Below, piece after piece: positions 15,824-26,648 of a stretch of 49,400 bases of DNA. Position numbers and translations under genes: made by a program. Source of the DNA: an uncultured Prevotella sp. (lineage in GTDB: Bacteria > Bacteroidota > Bacteroidia > Bacteroidales > Bacteroidaceae); assembly GCA_900550035.1 (NCBI GenBank), contig URQS01000022.1, forward strand, positions 1 through 49,400, read 5' to 3'. Position 1 is the stretch's first letter. Each line of letters starts with the position of its first letter. Below the pieces are notes generated by a model that saw nothing but the letters and a program-made list of their open reading frames with translations, was not told the origin of the DNA and searched no databases.

Positions 15824-17083
15824 ATGGCAGCAGCAAAGAAAGACGACATTGTGAGCATGTTCGACTCGTTCAAGGAATTCAAGGAGACCAAGAACATCGA
15901 CCGCACCACTTTAGTAAGCGTTCTGGAAGAGAGCTTCCGTAACGTTCTGGCAAAGATATTCGGCAGCGACGAGAACTTCGACGTTATCGTCAACCCCGAC
16001 AAGGGCGACTTCGAGATTTACCGCAACCGTGTGGTTGTAGCTGACGGCGAGGTAGAGGACGAAAACAAGCAGATCGCCCTGAAGGAGGCACGCAAGATAG
16101 AGCCCGACTATGAGGTGGGTGAGGACGTATCAGAACGTGTAGAGTTCGCCAAGTTTGGCCGCCGTGCCATACTCAACCTGCGACAGACTCTCGCATCGAA
16201 GATTCTTGAGCTTGAGCACGACTCACTCTACAACAAGTACAAGGACCGCATAGGACAAGTTATCGCAGCCGAGGTTTACCAGGTGTGGAAGCGCGAGGTG
16301 CTCGTAGTAGACGACGAGAACAACGAGCTCATCCTGCCTAAGGCAGAGCAGATACCTGCCGACCAGTATCGCAAGGGCGAGACAATACGCGCCGTCATAG
16401 AGCGTGTAGACAACGAGAACAACAACCCCAAGATTATACTTTCGCGCACAAGCCCAATGTTCCTGCAGCGTCTGCTGGAGGCCGAGGTGCCCGAAATAGC
16501 TGAAGGACTCATCGCCATCCGCCGCATAGCACGCATGCCGGGCGAACGCGCCAAGATTGCCGTAGAGAGCTTCGACGACCGTATCGACCCCGTAGGAGCC
16601 TGCGTAGGCGTGAAGGGTAGCCGCGTACACGGCATCGTGCACGAGCTGTGCAACGAGAATATCGACGTAATCAACTACACCGCCAATACAAAGCTCTTCA
16701 TACAGCGTGCGCTTTCGCCCGCTAAGGTGTCGACCATCAAGATTGACGAGGAGAACCACAAGGCTGAGGTATACCTGAAGCCGGAGGAGGTGAGCCTTGC
16801 CATCGGCCGTGGCGGTATGAACATCAAGCTCGCGTCAATGCTGACCGAGTATACCATCGACGTATTCCGCGAGGTGAGCGAGGAGGATGCCGACGAGGAT
16901 ATCTATCTCGACGAGTTCTCTGACGAAATCGACCAGTGGGTGATCGACGCCATCAAGGGCATCGGTCTTGACACCGCCAAGGCCGTGCTCAACGCACCGC
17001 GCGACATGCTTGTTGAAAAGGCCGACCTCGAAGAGGAGACCGTAGACAACGTGCTGAAAGTGCTCCGCGCTGAGTTCGAGTAA
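15824..17083 (+). CDS. nusA: Transcription termination/antitermination factor NusA
   Basis: The 419-residue protein binds RNA polymerase and nascent RNA and affects pausing, termination and antitermination. The order of domains is normal: an N-terminal RNAP-binding domain (about 1–125), an S1 domain (about 130–200, IGQVIAAEVYQVWKREVLV), then tandem KH domains. KH1 shows VGACVGVKGSRV (about 257–268) and KH2 shows AIGRGGMNIKLAS (about 326–338). A helical C-terminal region ends the protein (IKGIGLDTAKAVL near 380). The length fits Bacteroidetes NusA, which lacks the E. coli acidic repeats. It overlaps nothing and is followed by a 232-base gap before infB. Confidence 0.96.
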   Translation: MAAAKKDDIVSMFDSFKEFKETKNIDRTTLVSVLEESFRNVLAKIFGSDENFDVIVNPDKGDFEIYRNRVVVADGEVEDENKQIALKEARKIEPDYEVGEDVSERVEFAKFGRRAILNLRQTLASKILELEHDSLYNKYKDRIGQVIAAEVYQVWKREVLVVDDENNELILPKAEQIPADQYRKGETIRAVIERVDNENNNPKIILSRTSPMFLQRLLEAEVPEIAEGLIAIRRIARMPGERAKIAVESFDDRIDPVGACVGVKGSRVHGIVHELCNENIDVINYTANTKLFIQRALSPAKVSTIKIDEENHKAEVYLKPEEVSLAIGRGGMNIKLASMLTEYTIDVFREVSEEDADEDIYLDEFSDEIDQWVIDAIKGIGLDTAKAVLNAPRDMLVEKADLEEETVDNVLKVLRAEFE

Positions 17084-17110
17084 GCGGATATTGCATATAA
17101 GGGGGCTTCA

Positions 17111-17185
17111 GAAACCGCGAGGTTTCTTGGAACTCCCTTAGCGAGTATCTAATAGGAACTCAATTCTGGCATGTCGCGGACATGC
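17111..17185. repeat. Two small palindromes in the nusA–infB gap
   Basis: GAAACCGCGAGGTTTC (17111–17126) and GCATGTCGCGGACATGC (17169–17185) are each near-perfect palindromes. Both have a short GC-rich loop and no T tract. They look like RNA-level punctuation or REP-type repeats. Confidence 0.5.
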
Positions 17186-17261
17186 TGCAAGTAATAAATA
17201 ATAAAACCCTAACAAAGCAAAAGGAAAAGACGTAAACAGAGTAGCGACAAAGCAGAGGTAG

Positions 17262-17315
17262 GCAGACGTTTTACTTTTTTACTCTTTTACTCTTTTACTT
17301 TTAAAACAGATAAAT
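17262..17315. repeat. TTTTACTC-type pyrimidine array before infB
   Basis: The units TTTTACTC/TTTTACTT are repeated about four times and end 18 bases before the infB start codon. Similar arrays occur before sufS (24016–24100) and before the glycosyltransferase gene (36720–36865). Confidence 0.7.
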
Positions 17316-20164
17316 ATGAGCATCAGGTTAAACAAAGCATTACGAGAGTTGAATATAGGACTCCAGACGGCAGTGGAGTTTCTTGAGAAAAGAAGCGAAC
17401 TGGGAGAAGTGAAGGCAGAGCCGAGCTTCAAGCTGAGTGAAGCTCAGTACAATGCCCTCGCCGGAGCATTCCAGCAGGACAAGGAGGTGCGTTCTCAAGC
17501 TGAAAAACTCTTGCAGAAAAAGCCGAAAGAAAAGAAGAAGGACGACAACCGTGCCGAACGACTCCTTTCATCGTCTACCCAGCAGCAGTACAAGCCGTTG
17601 GGCAAGATTGACCTTGACAGCATCGGAAAGAAGCCTTCCGAGCTGAAGCCAGCTGCACCTGAGGCTCGTAAGGAGCCTCAGGCCAAGACTGCTGCCGTAA
17701 GTCAGAAGCCGGCAAACAAAAAAAATACACAGGGCAGCGAGGCTACTGCCAACAAGACTGTGGAAAAGACGGAAACAAAAAAAATACAAAAGCCAGTGGT
17801 TCAAGACAAAGAGAACAAACCCAAAGTGAAGCAGGAGCCTACTACGGCTGCCACAAAAACGGATGCGAAAACAGCCGCAACCACAGAACAGAAACCAGCC
17901 GCTGAGACCACTAAGACGGACTCAACATTGTTCACCACCAAGAGCGAGAAGAAGATGCTCAACACACCTAAGGTGAACGTACTCGGCAAGATCGACCTCA
18001 ACGCGCTCAACCAGACACACGCCCCAAGAAGAAGTCGAAGGAAGAGAAGCGTAAGGAGCGCGAGGAGAAGTCGCAGCAGCAGCGCGGCGACAAGAAGAAG
18101 CGCGAACGCATCAACAAGGTGCGCGTAGACATCAATGCTGCAGCCAACCAGCCTGGCGGACAGGGGGGCAAGAACACCAACGCCGGAGGCAACGGTGGCG
18201 GAAGCGGCAAGAACAAGAAGAAGAATCGCGGACGCGGACAGCAGAAGCCTGCTGAGGTGAACGACGAGGACGTAGCACGCCAGGTAAAGGAAACTCTCGC
18301 ACGACTCACTAATAAGCAGAATCAGAACAAGAAGGGTGCTAAGTATCGTAAGGAGAAGCGTGAGGCTGCTCAGGAAAAGATGAATGAGGAGCGTCGCGAG
18401 GAGAAGAAGGAGAGCAAGACACTGAAGCTGACCGAGTTTGTGACTGTTTCGGAACTGGCTACTATGATGAACGTATCGGTAAATCAGGTGATCGGAACTC
18501 TCATGAGCGTAGGTATAATGGTGTCAATCAACCAGCGTCTGGATGCCGAGACCATCAACCTCGTGGCTGAGGAGTTCGGATTCAAGACCGAATATGTCAG
18601 CGCTGAGGTGCAGGAGGCTATCACCGAGGTAGAGGACGACGAGAACGACCTCGTCCCACGTGCTCCAATCGTTACCGTAATGGGTCACGTTGACCACGGT
18701 AAGACATCATTGCTCGACTATATACGCAAGACCAACGTTATCGCCGGTGAGGCTGGCGGTATCACACAGCACATCGGTGCATACAACGTTCAGCTCGAGG
18801 ACGGTCGTAAGATTACATTCCTCGATACTCCGGGTCATGAGGCGTTTACCGCCATGCGTGCCCGTGGTGCCCAGGTGACCGATATCGCCATCATCATCAT
18901 CGCTGCTGACGACGCCGTGATGCCTACTACCAAGGAGGCAATAGCACACTGTCAGGCTGCCAACGTACCGATGGTATTCGCAATCAACAAGATTGATAAG
19001 CCGGGCGCAAATCCCGACCGTGTACGTGAGGAACTCTCTGCCATGAACCTCCTCGTAGAGGAGTGGGGCGGTAAATATCAGTGTCAGGAGATTAGTGCCA
19101 AGAAGGGACAGGGCGTTAACGACCTTCTGGAGAAGGTGCTGCTTGAGGCTGAAATGCTCGACCTCAAGGCCAATCCTAACCGTAAGGCTACTGGCTCAAT
19201 CATCGAGTCGTCGCTCGACAAGGGTCGTGGCTACGTTTCGACAGTGCTCGTAAGCAACGGTACGCTGCGTGTAGGCGACAATATCATCGCCGGAACATCA
19301 TGGGGCCGTATCAAGGCTATGTTCAACGAGCGTAACCAGCGCATCGAGTCGGCAGGACCGGCTGAACCAGCTATCATCCTCGGACTCAACGGTGCTCCTA
19401 CAGCGGGCGACTCATTCCACACTCTTGAGACAGAGCAGGAGGCACGCGACATTGCCAACAAGCGTCTGCAGCTGCAGCGTGAGCAGGGTCTGCGTACTCA
19501 GAAGCGTCTCACACTGTCGGACATCTCTCACCGTATCGCACTCGGATCGTTCAAGGAGCTCAACATCATCGTCAAGGGCGACACCGACGGTTCAATCGAG
19601 GCTCTGTCGGATTCGTTCATCAAGATGTCTACCGAGAAGATCAAGGTTGATGTTATATACAAGGCTGTGGGACAGATTTCAGAGAGCGACGTTACGCTCG
19701 CCGACGCTTCCGATGCCATCATCGTCGGCTTCCAGGTGCGTCCTTCTGCAGCAGCACGCAAGCTTGCTGAGCAGGAGGGTGTAGAAATCAACACCTACTC
19801 AGTAATCTACGACGCTATCGACGACGTTAAGTCAGCCATGATCGGTATGCTTGACAAGGTGAAGAAGGAGGTTATCACCGGTCAGGTTGAGGTACGCGAG
19901 GTGTACAAGATTTCTAAGGTCGGAACCGTTGCCGGATGTTATGTTACCGAGGGTAAGGTACACCGTGCCGACAAGGCGCGCGTCGTACGCGACGGTATCG
20001 TGGTTCACACCGCCGAGATTGCTGCCCTCAAGCGCTATAAGGATGACGTTAAGGAAGTTGCCACCAACTTCGAGTGTGGTATCTCGCTTGTCAACTTCAA
20101 CGACATCCAGCAGGGTGACGTGCTCGAAACCTTCACCGAGATTGAGGTTAAGCAGACTCTGTAA
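17316..20164 (+). CDS. infB: Translation initiation factor IF-2 (apparent one-base frameshift)
   Basis: IF-2 is the GTPase that brings fMet-tRNA to the 30S subunit. The window shows it in two frames. The first, 17316 to about 18020, holds the IF2_N domain and the long low-complexity Lys/Ala/Glu-rich linker. The second, from about 18020 to 20164, holds the rest: a second IF2_N-like domain (LTEFVTVSELATMMNVSVNQVI), the G domain with GHVDHGKTS, DTPGHEAF and NKID, and domains II–IV. The shift lies near 18014–18022, where NQT should be followed by RPKKKSKEEKRKE. The total of 2849 bases is one short of 950 codons, which gives a 949-residue protein, normal for the order. As infB is essential, a sequence error or an unusual recoding event is more likely than a real inactivation. 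Confidence 0.9.
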
Positions 20165-20182
20165 TAATACTTACATAAGCAT

Positions 20183-20226
20183 AATTGCCGTGTCGGGAAT
20201 ACGTTCCTTGCGCGGCAATTTTTTGT
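20183..20226 (+). terminator. Rho-independent terminator after infB
   Basis: AATTGCCG (20183–20190) pairs with CGGCAATT (20213–20220), with an inner GGGAA/TTCC stem, followed by a T run. It is 19 bases after the infB stop. Confidence 0.85.
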
Positions 20227-20272
20227 TATAATAAAATAATGTATATTTTTCGTTAAATCACTACGGATTTAG

Positions 20273-20280
20273 TAATTTTG
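20273..20280 (+). promoter_or_regulatory. -7 box of the suf operon
   Basis: TAATTTTG matches TAnnTTTG. T-rich sequence (ttttcg, ending near 20252) stands at the -33 position. The leader of about 65 bases contains a small GCTC/GAGC stem (20309–20320). No IscR-like operator was recognised. Confidence 0.6.
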
Positions 20281-20350
20281 CATTTTAAAACAGAACGTCG
20301 GAATGCACGGCTCAAATGAGCGCCCGGCATCCGGCTAACTTACTGCAAAA

Positions 20351-21805
20351 ATGGAAAATAAAGATACAAAAAATGCCTTTGTGCGCCAGGTGGCTGAGCA
20401 GAAATACGAATACGGCTTCACCACCGACGTGCATACTGACATCATAGAGAAGGGACTCAACGAGGACGTTGTGCGGCTCATCTCCCAGAAGAAGGGAGAG
20501 CCGGAATGGATGCTCGAGTTCCGATTGAAGGCGTTCCGCCACTGGCAGACACTCGAACAGCCCACATGGGGACATGTTCATCTGCCCGAAATCGACTATC
20601 AGGCAATCTCATACTATGCCGACCCGCTCGCAAAGAAGCCTAAGGACGAGAAGAAGGAGATTGACCCGGAGCTGATGAAGACATTCGACAAGCTTGGCAT
20701 TCCTCTTGAAGAGCGTCTGGCATTGAGCGGAGTGGCTGTGGATGCCATCATGGACTCAGTGTCGGTGAAGACAACATTCACACAGCATCTTGCCGAGAAA
20801 GGCATCATATTCTGCTCTATCGGTGACGCCATAAAGAATCATCCCGACCTCGTGAAGCAGTATCTCGGTTCGGTGGTGCCGTATCGTGACAACTTCTATG
20901 CAGCGCTCAACAGTGCTGTATTCAGCGACGGTTCGTTCGTATATATCCCTAAGGGCGTGCGCTGTCCGATGGAGCTGAGCTCTTACTTCCGCATCAATGC
21001 CCGCAACACGGGCCAGTTTGAGCGAACTCTCATCATTGCTGATGACGATGCATACGTTTCGTATCTCGAAGGATGCACCGCTCCGATGCGCGACGAGAAC
21101 CAGCTGCACGCCGCTATTGTGGAGATTATCGTCAACGACAACGCCGAGGTGAAGTACTCAACTGTGCAGAATTGGTATCCAGGCGATGAGAACGGCAAGG
21201 GTGGTGTGCTCAACCTTGTTACCAAACGCGGTGACCTGCGCGGTGTCAACTCAAAACTGTCGTGGACTCAGGTAGAGACAGGTTCTGCCATAACATGGAA
21301 GTATCCGTCGTGCATTCTGCGTGGCGACGGCTCGCAGGCAGAATTCTACTCAGTGGCAGTGACCAACAACTATCAGGAGGCTGATACCGGAACGAAGATG
21401 ATTCATATGGGCAAGAACACCAAGTCGACAATCATTTCGAAGGGAATTTCAGCCGGACACAGCCAGAACTCATACCGTGGACTTGTACGTGCCACAAGCA
21501 ATGCCGACAACGCCCGCAACTATTCGTCGTGCGACTCGTTGCTGCTCGGTTCCGACTGCGGAGCACACACTTTCCCATACATGGATATTCACAACGACAC
21601 AGCTGTCGTGGAGCATGAGGCAACAACCTCGAAAATATCAGAAGACCAGCTCTTCTACTGCAATCAGCGCGGCATACCGACCGAGCAGGCTGTAGGACTC
21701 ATCGTGAACGGATACGCCAAGGAAGTGCTCAACAAGCTTCCGATGGAGTTTGCCGTTGAGGCTCAGAAGCTGCTGAGCGTATCATTGGAAGGAACGGTTG
21801 GATAA
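20351..21805 (+). CDS. sufB: Fe-S cluster assembly scaffold protein SufB
   Basis: This 484-residue protein is the core scaffold of the SufBCD complex on which Fe-S clusters are built in the cytosol. Family landmarks are MDSVSVKTTF (about 135–145), the beta-helix core (DGSFVYIPKGVRCPMELSSYFRI split around 195–215), YLEGCTAP (near 238–246) and the C-terminal SCDSLLLG… HTFPYMDIHNDTAVVEHEATTS region. The conserved C-terminal Cys and His thought to take part in cluster assembly are present (NYSSCDSLL; VEHEA). Length is normal. It is the first gene of sufBCDS. Confidence 0.97.
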   Translation: MENKDTKNAFVRQVAEQKYEYGFTTDVHTDIIEKGLNEDVVRLISQKKGEPEWMLEFRLKAFRHWQTLEQPTWGHVHLPEIDYQAISYYADPLAKKPKDEKKEIDPELMKTFDKLGIPLEERLALSGVAVDAIMDSVSVKTTFTQHLAEKGIIFCSIGDAIKNHPDLVKQYLGSVVPYRDNFYAALNSAVFSDGSFVYIPKGVRCPMELSSYFRINARNTGQFERTLIIADDDAYVSYLEGCTAPMRDENQLHAAIVEIIVNDNAEVKYSTVQNWYPGDENGKGGVLNLVTKRGDLRGVNSKLSWTQVETGSAITWKYPSCILRGDGSQAEFYSVAVTNNYQEADTGTKMIHMGKNTKSTIISKGISAGHSQNSYRGLVRATSNADNARNYSSCDSLLLGSDCGAHTFPYMDIHNDTAVVEHEATTSKISEDQLFYCNQRGIPTEQAVGLIVNGYAKEVLNKLPMEFAVEAQKLLSVSLEGTVG

Positions 21806-21831
21806 GAATTCAAAATTTTAAAACTCGAAAA

Positions 21832-22587
<756 letters not shown>

Positions 22588-22589
22588 TA

Positions 22590-23933
22590 ATGAACAGCGA
22601 ACAACAATACATCGACCTTTATCGTAACACACGCGAACAAATCTGCGCACACAGCGCCGACGCATTGAACGCAGTGCGTGACGCAGCCTTTGCCGATTTC
22701 GAGCGCTTGGGTTTCCCGTCACGAAAGGTTGAGAGATATAAATATACAACTATCGACAAGCTCTTCGAACCAAACTACGGATTGAACATCAACCGTATCG
22801 AAGTGCCAGTTGATCCATACAAGGCGTTCCGTTGCGACGTGCCAAACCTCAGTACATCGCTCTACTTCATAGTAAACGACCAGTTCCGCCAGGCACTGCA
22901 GCCCAAGGACAATCTTCCTGAAGGCATCGTAGTGGCGTCGCTTGCCGACTATGCCAAGCAGAATCCTGAGTTTGTTGCCAAATACTACGCCCGTCTGGCA
23001 AAGACCGACGAGGACGGCATCACCGCTCTCAACACAATGCTGGCACAGGACGGACTGTTGGTGTATGTGAAGAAGAATGTCGTAGTAGACAAGACGGTGC
23101 AGGTGATAAACATTCTGCGCTCTGCTGTAGACCTGATGGTAAACCGTCGTGTACTCATCGTCATGGAAGAAGGCGCTAGTGCAAAGTTTCTCTTCTGCGA
23201 CCATGCTGCCGACGACAGCCAGTACCTTACAACACAGATTATCGAGGCTTATGTCGGAGCCAACGCTTCGCTCGAACTGTACTGCATGGAGGAAACTCAC
23301 TACAAGAACACACGTGTGTCGAACGTGTATGTTGAGCAGCAGCGCGACTCACGTTTCCACCATAACGTAATCACTCTGCACAATGGAGTCACCCGCAACC
23401 GTCTCGACGTGATGCTGAAGGGTGAAGGTGCCGAGTGCTGGTGCAACGGTTGCGTGATAGCCGACAAGACACAGCACGTCGACAACAACACGCTCATCGA
23501 CCATCAGGTGAGCCACTGTACGAGTCACGAGCTCTACAAGTATGTGCTCGACGACAAGTCGACTGGAGCGTTCGCAGGTCGTGTTCTCGTGCGTCATGGA
23601 GCACAGAAGACTGTCAGCGAAGAGGTAAACCAGAACCTTTGCACCACAAAGACAGCCAGAATGTACACCCAGCCGATGCTTGAGATATACGCCGACGACG
23701 TGAAATGCTCGCATGGCTCTACCGTAGGACAGCTCAATGATGCCGCATTGTTCTATATGCGACAGCGTGGCATCAGTGAGAAGGAAGCCAAACTGCTTCT
23801 CGAGTTCGCCTTCGTCAATGAGGTGATAGACCAGATACAGCTTGAACCACTGCGCGACCGCCTGCACTATCTCGTAGAGAAGCGATTCCGTGGCGAACTG
23901 AGCAAGTGTGAAGGCTGCAAAATGTGCAAGTAA
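22590..23933 (+). CDS. sufD: Fe-S cluster assembly protein SufD, with Cys-rich C-terminal tail
   Basis: This 447-residue partner of SufB shares its beta-helix core: EGASAKFLFCDHA, RVSNVYVEQQRDSRFHH, LKGEGAECWCNGC and the C-terminal CSHGSTVGQLNDAALFYMRQRGIS. The complex helps iron entry and cluster assembly on SufB–SufD. An odd point is the C-terminus, where the protein ends ELSKCEGCKMCK, placing three cysteines in a CxxCxxC arrangement. E. coli SufD has no such tail. It could bind metal or a cluster, but that is inference. The next gene, sufS, follows after a 171-base repeat-filled spacer. Confidence 0.95.
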   Translation: MNSEQQYIDLYRNTREQICAHSADALNAVRDAAFADFERLGFPSRKVERYKYTTIDKLFEPNYGLNINRIEVPVDPYKAFRCDVPNLSTSLYFIVNDQFRQALQPKDNLPEGIVVASLADYAKQNPEFVAKYYARLAKTDEDGITALNTMLAQDGLLVYVKKNVVVDKTVQVINILRSAVDLMVNRRVLIVMEEGASAKFLFCDHAADDSQYLTTQIIEAYVGANASLELYCMEETHYKNTRVSNVYVEQQRDSRFHHNVITLHNGVTRNRLDVMLKGEGAECWCNGCVIADKTQHVDNNTLIDHQVSHCTSHELYKYVLDDKSTGAFAGRVLVRHGAQKTVSEEVNQNLCTTKTARMYTQPMLEIYADDVKCSHGSTVGQLNDAALFYMRQRGISEKEAKLLLEFAFVNEVIDQIQLEPLRDRLHYLVEKRFRGELSKCEGCKMCK

Positions 23934-24104
23934 AAGGAAAAGTGAAAAGAGAAAAGTGAAAAATCCAAATGTTTAGAAGAATATACTATTCTCTTTACTA
24001 TTTGATTCTTCACTTTTCCCTTTTCCCTCTTCACTTTTCCACACCTCTCTATTATTAGGCTATTTGATTTTTCACTTTTCACTTTTCTCTCTTCCCTTAC
24101 CAAT
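23934..24104. repeat. GAAAAGTG / CACTTTTC inverted arrays between sufD and sufS
   Basis: A purine array (units GAAAAGTGAAAAGA, 23936–23967) is followed about 40 bases later by its pyrimidine complement (cttcacttttcccttttccc, then two more blocks to 24096). The transcript could fold into a long imperfect hairpin. The last block ends 8 bases before the sufS start codon. Confidence 0.75.
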
Positions 24105-25319
24105 ATGTACGATATCAATAAAGTCCGCGCCGACTTCCCCATACTTTCGCGCACCGTCTACGACCGCCCACTCGTATATCTCGACAATGCGGCTACAACA
24201 CAGAAGCCATTGTGTGTGCTTGATGCCATGCGCGATGAATATCTCAACGCCAATGCCAACGTACATCGTGGTGTGCATTATCTGTCGCAGCGTGCCACCG
24301 ACCTGCACGAGGCAGCCCGTGAGACCGTCCGCAAGTTTATCAATGCTCCAAAGACCGAGGAGATAATCTTCACTCGCGGGACAACGGAGAGCATCAATCT
24401 TGTGGTGTCGTCGTTCTGTGAGGAGTTTATGCACGAGGGCGACGAGGTGATAGTGTCGGTGATGGAGCACCATTCCAACATCGTGCCTTGGCAGTTGCAA
24501 GCCGCCAAGCGTGGCATTGCACTCAAGGTAATACCGATGGACGACAGCGGAAAGCTCGATATGGAGACTTATGAGCAGCTGTTCAGCGAAAAAACAAAGA
24601 TTGTCAGCGTTGCTCATGTCAGCAATACGCTCGGAACCGTCAATCCAGTGAATGAAATCATCCGCATAGCACACGACCACGGCGTGCCGGTATTGGTAGA
24701 CGGAGCGCAGTCGACTCCTCATTTTGCAGTAGACGTGCAGGCTATGGACTGCGACTTCTTTGCCTTTTCCGGTCATAAGATTTATGGCCCGACGGGCATT
24801 GGAGTGCTGTATGGCAAGGAAGAGTGGCTCGACCGTATGCCGCCCTATCAGGGTGGAGGTGAAATGATAGAGAGTGTGAGCTTCGAGAAGACGGTGTTCG
24901 AGAAGCTGCCGTTCAAGTTTGAGGCAGGCACTCCTGACTATGTAGCCACTCACGGACTTGCAACAGCCATTGATTATGTGTCGGCTCTCGGCATGGACAA
25001 CATTGCCCGACATGAGCACGAACTCACCGAATACTGCATGAAGCAGTTGGCTGAGATACCCAATATGCGCCTCTTCGGCACCACTGAGGGCAAGGATGCT
25101 GTAGTGTCGTTCCTTGTAGGTGACATCCATCACCTTGATATGGGCACCCTGCTCGACCGTCTCGGCATAGCCGTGCGCACTGGTCATCACTGCGCCCAGC
25201 CCGTAATGGACCGTCTTGGTGTGCAAGGTGTGGTGCGAGCATCGTTCGCATTGTATAATACTAAGGAAGAAGTCGACGCTCTTGTCGCTGGTGTGAGAAG
25301 AGTAAGTCAGATGTTCTGA
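24105..25319 (+). CDS. sufS: Cysteine desulfurase SufS
   Basis: This 404-residue PLP enzyme removes sulfur from cysteine, giving alanine and an enzyme persulfide that feeds SufBCD. The PLP lysine is Lys225 in SGHKIYGPTG. The PLP-stacking His is His122 or 123 in EHHSN. The persulfide Cys is Cys363 in RTGHHCAQP. The short active-site loop places it in the type II (SufS/CsdA) group. No sufE or sufU lies next to it in this window, so its sulfur acceptor must be encoded elsewhere or be absent. Confidence 0.97.
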   Translation: MYDINKVRADFPILSRTVYDRPLVYLDNAATTQKPLCVLDAMRDEYLNANANVHRGVHYLSQRATDLHEAARETVRKFINAPKTEEIIFTRGTTESINLVVSSFCEEFMHEGDEVIVSVMEHHSNIVPWQLQAAKRGIALKVIPMDDSGKLDMETYEQLFSEKTKIVSVAHVSNTLGTVNPVNEIIRIAHDHGVPVLVDGAQSTPHFAVDVQAMDCDFFAFSGHKIYGPTGIGVLYGKEEWLDRMPPYQGGGEMIESVSFEKTVFEKLPFKFEAGTPDYVATHGLATAIDYVSALGMDNIARHEHELTEYCMKQLAEIPNMRLFGTTEGKDAVVSFLVGDIHHLDMGTLLDRLGIAVRTGHHCAQPVMDRLGVQGVVRASFALYNTKEEVDALVAGVRRVSQMF

Positions 25320-25342
25320 TACGCTTATTTACCGAATATTCA

Positions 25343-25369
25343 TCAGGCTATGGCTTCTGACCATAGCCT
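25343..25369 (+). terminator. Hairpin after sufS
   Basis: CAGGCTATGG pairs with CCATAGCCTG around a 7-base loop. There is no T tract, so it may be an mRNA-end stabiliser or a factor-dependent terminator. Confidence 0.45.
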
Positions 25370-25386
25370 GCACAAACTGCTTGACT

Positions 25387-26517
25387 ATGGAACTTGAACA
25401 TTTACTTTATTTGATGTACGGCATGTGCATCATGTTTCATCTGATGATGGCTTGGATATTCTGCCGTCGTGGTCTGCCGTTGTCCAAACGACTGATAGGT
25501 GTTCTCATGTTGTTGATAGCGATACAGTATATCAAGGACTTGCCATGGGTGAGTTTTTTTTATACCGATGATTGTTTTCGTGATCGTTTGTCAACGTGTA
25601 TAGACATAGTCACCGTACCGGTTTATGTGTCGGTATTGGTTGAATTATGCCGCCCAGGTTCAGTCAATCTGCGTCGTGGCTTCTTGGCTGAGTTGCCGTT
25701 TCTTGTATTCTTCTTATTATATATAGTCTTTGTCAATTCATTCTTTTTCTATGCTCTTTTAGCGATGTCTATTGCCTATGGCACATGGTGTGCCGTGTGG
25801 ACCTTGCGCGAATTGCCCGTATATCACCGACGGCTGAAAGAGGAGTACTCGTACGATGAAGAAATCAATCTGCATTGGCTTCGTGGAGTGATGATATTTT
25901 TCTATATTATACTTGCCGCCTGGATATATCAGGCTTTATTCAAAGGCTATTTCTCCGACTTGGTTTATATGACAGTCTCGCTTGTATCGTGGTCGGTGGT
26001 GTGCTATTTCATCAACAGACAGGACGTTGTGTTCCGCGAAGTGGTGGGTAGCAGTGGCAGTGGGGCGATGGATTGTAGTGACATTGAGGCGCAGACAACA
26101 GACAGTTCAGAACAACAACCATGTCCGCAACCTCCTGTTCCACCTTCCGTCAGTGTGGAGTCCTCGACCCAGACATCAGATATAGACGAGCAAATGGTTG
26201 CTGATATATATAAAGCCTTCGAAGAAGACAAGATTTATCTTAATCCGAAACTACGTTTGTCAGACCTTGCTGCACGTATCGGCACCAACCGAACCTATAT
26301 GAGCCAGTATTTCAATCATACGTGCGAACAGTCGTTCTACGAATACGTGAACAACTATCGTGTGCGTCATTCAATGGGGCTTCTGAGCGACACCGACTAT
26401 ACTCTTGAGATAATAGCAGAGATGTCAGGCTTCAATTCGCTGTCAACATTCCGACGCGCTTTCATCCAGAAGAATGGATGTAGTCCGCAACAATATCGAA
26501 GCGAAATGGCTTTGTGA
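25387..26517 (+). CDS. Membrane-anchored AraC-family transcriptional regulator
   Basis: The 376-residue protein starts at the ATG at 25387; a TTG two codons upstream is less likely. The N-terminal half is hydrophobic with about six membrane segments (for example LYLMYGMCIMFHLMMAWIF, ELPFLVFFLLYIVFVNSFFF, YMTVSLVSWSVVCYF). A Ser/Pro/Gln-rich linker follows (about 220–270), then an AraC/XylS double helix-turn-helix (about 280–375: LSDLAARIGTNRTYMSQYF, IIAEMSGFNSLSTFRRAF, SPQQYRSEM). This layout is frequent in Bacteroidetes, where the membrane part is thought to sense an envelope signal. Target genes are not evident, as it is a single gene separated from sufS by 67 bases and from folP by 535. 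Confidence 0.88.
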   Translation: MELEHLLYLMYGMCIMFHLMMAWIFCRRGLPLSKRLIGVLMLLIAIQYIKDLPWVSFFYTDDCFRDRLSTCIDIVTVPVYVSVLVELCRPGSVNLRRGFLAELPFLVFFLLYIVFVNSFFFYALLAMSIAYGTWCAVWTLRELPVYHRRLKEEYSYDEEINLHWLRGVMIFFYIILAAWIYQALFKGYFSDLVYMTVSLVSWSVVCYFINRQDVVFREVVGSSGSGAMDCSDIEAQTTDSSEQQPCPQPPVPPSVSVESSTQTSDIDEQMVADIYKAFEEDKIYLNPKLRLSDLAARIGTNRTYMSQYFNHTCEQSFYEYVNNYRVRHSMGLLSDTDYTLEIIAEMSGFNSLSTFRRAFIQKNGCSPQQYRSEMAL

Positions 26518-26648
26518 GAGTCGCATAACGTGCATTTCGCAAAGTTTTGACAAATGGACTCCAACTTCTTTTGGCTTTTTGCGTCTCACTTTTTACTTTA
26601 TGGCACATCATTTTTACTGAATGACACGAGTTTGAAGAAACATTTTTC

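Noticed and set aside
24072..25226. A 384-codon minus-strand frame opposite sufS
   Set aside because: The plus frame is an intact SufS with all catalytic residues; the minus frame has no recognisable domain.
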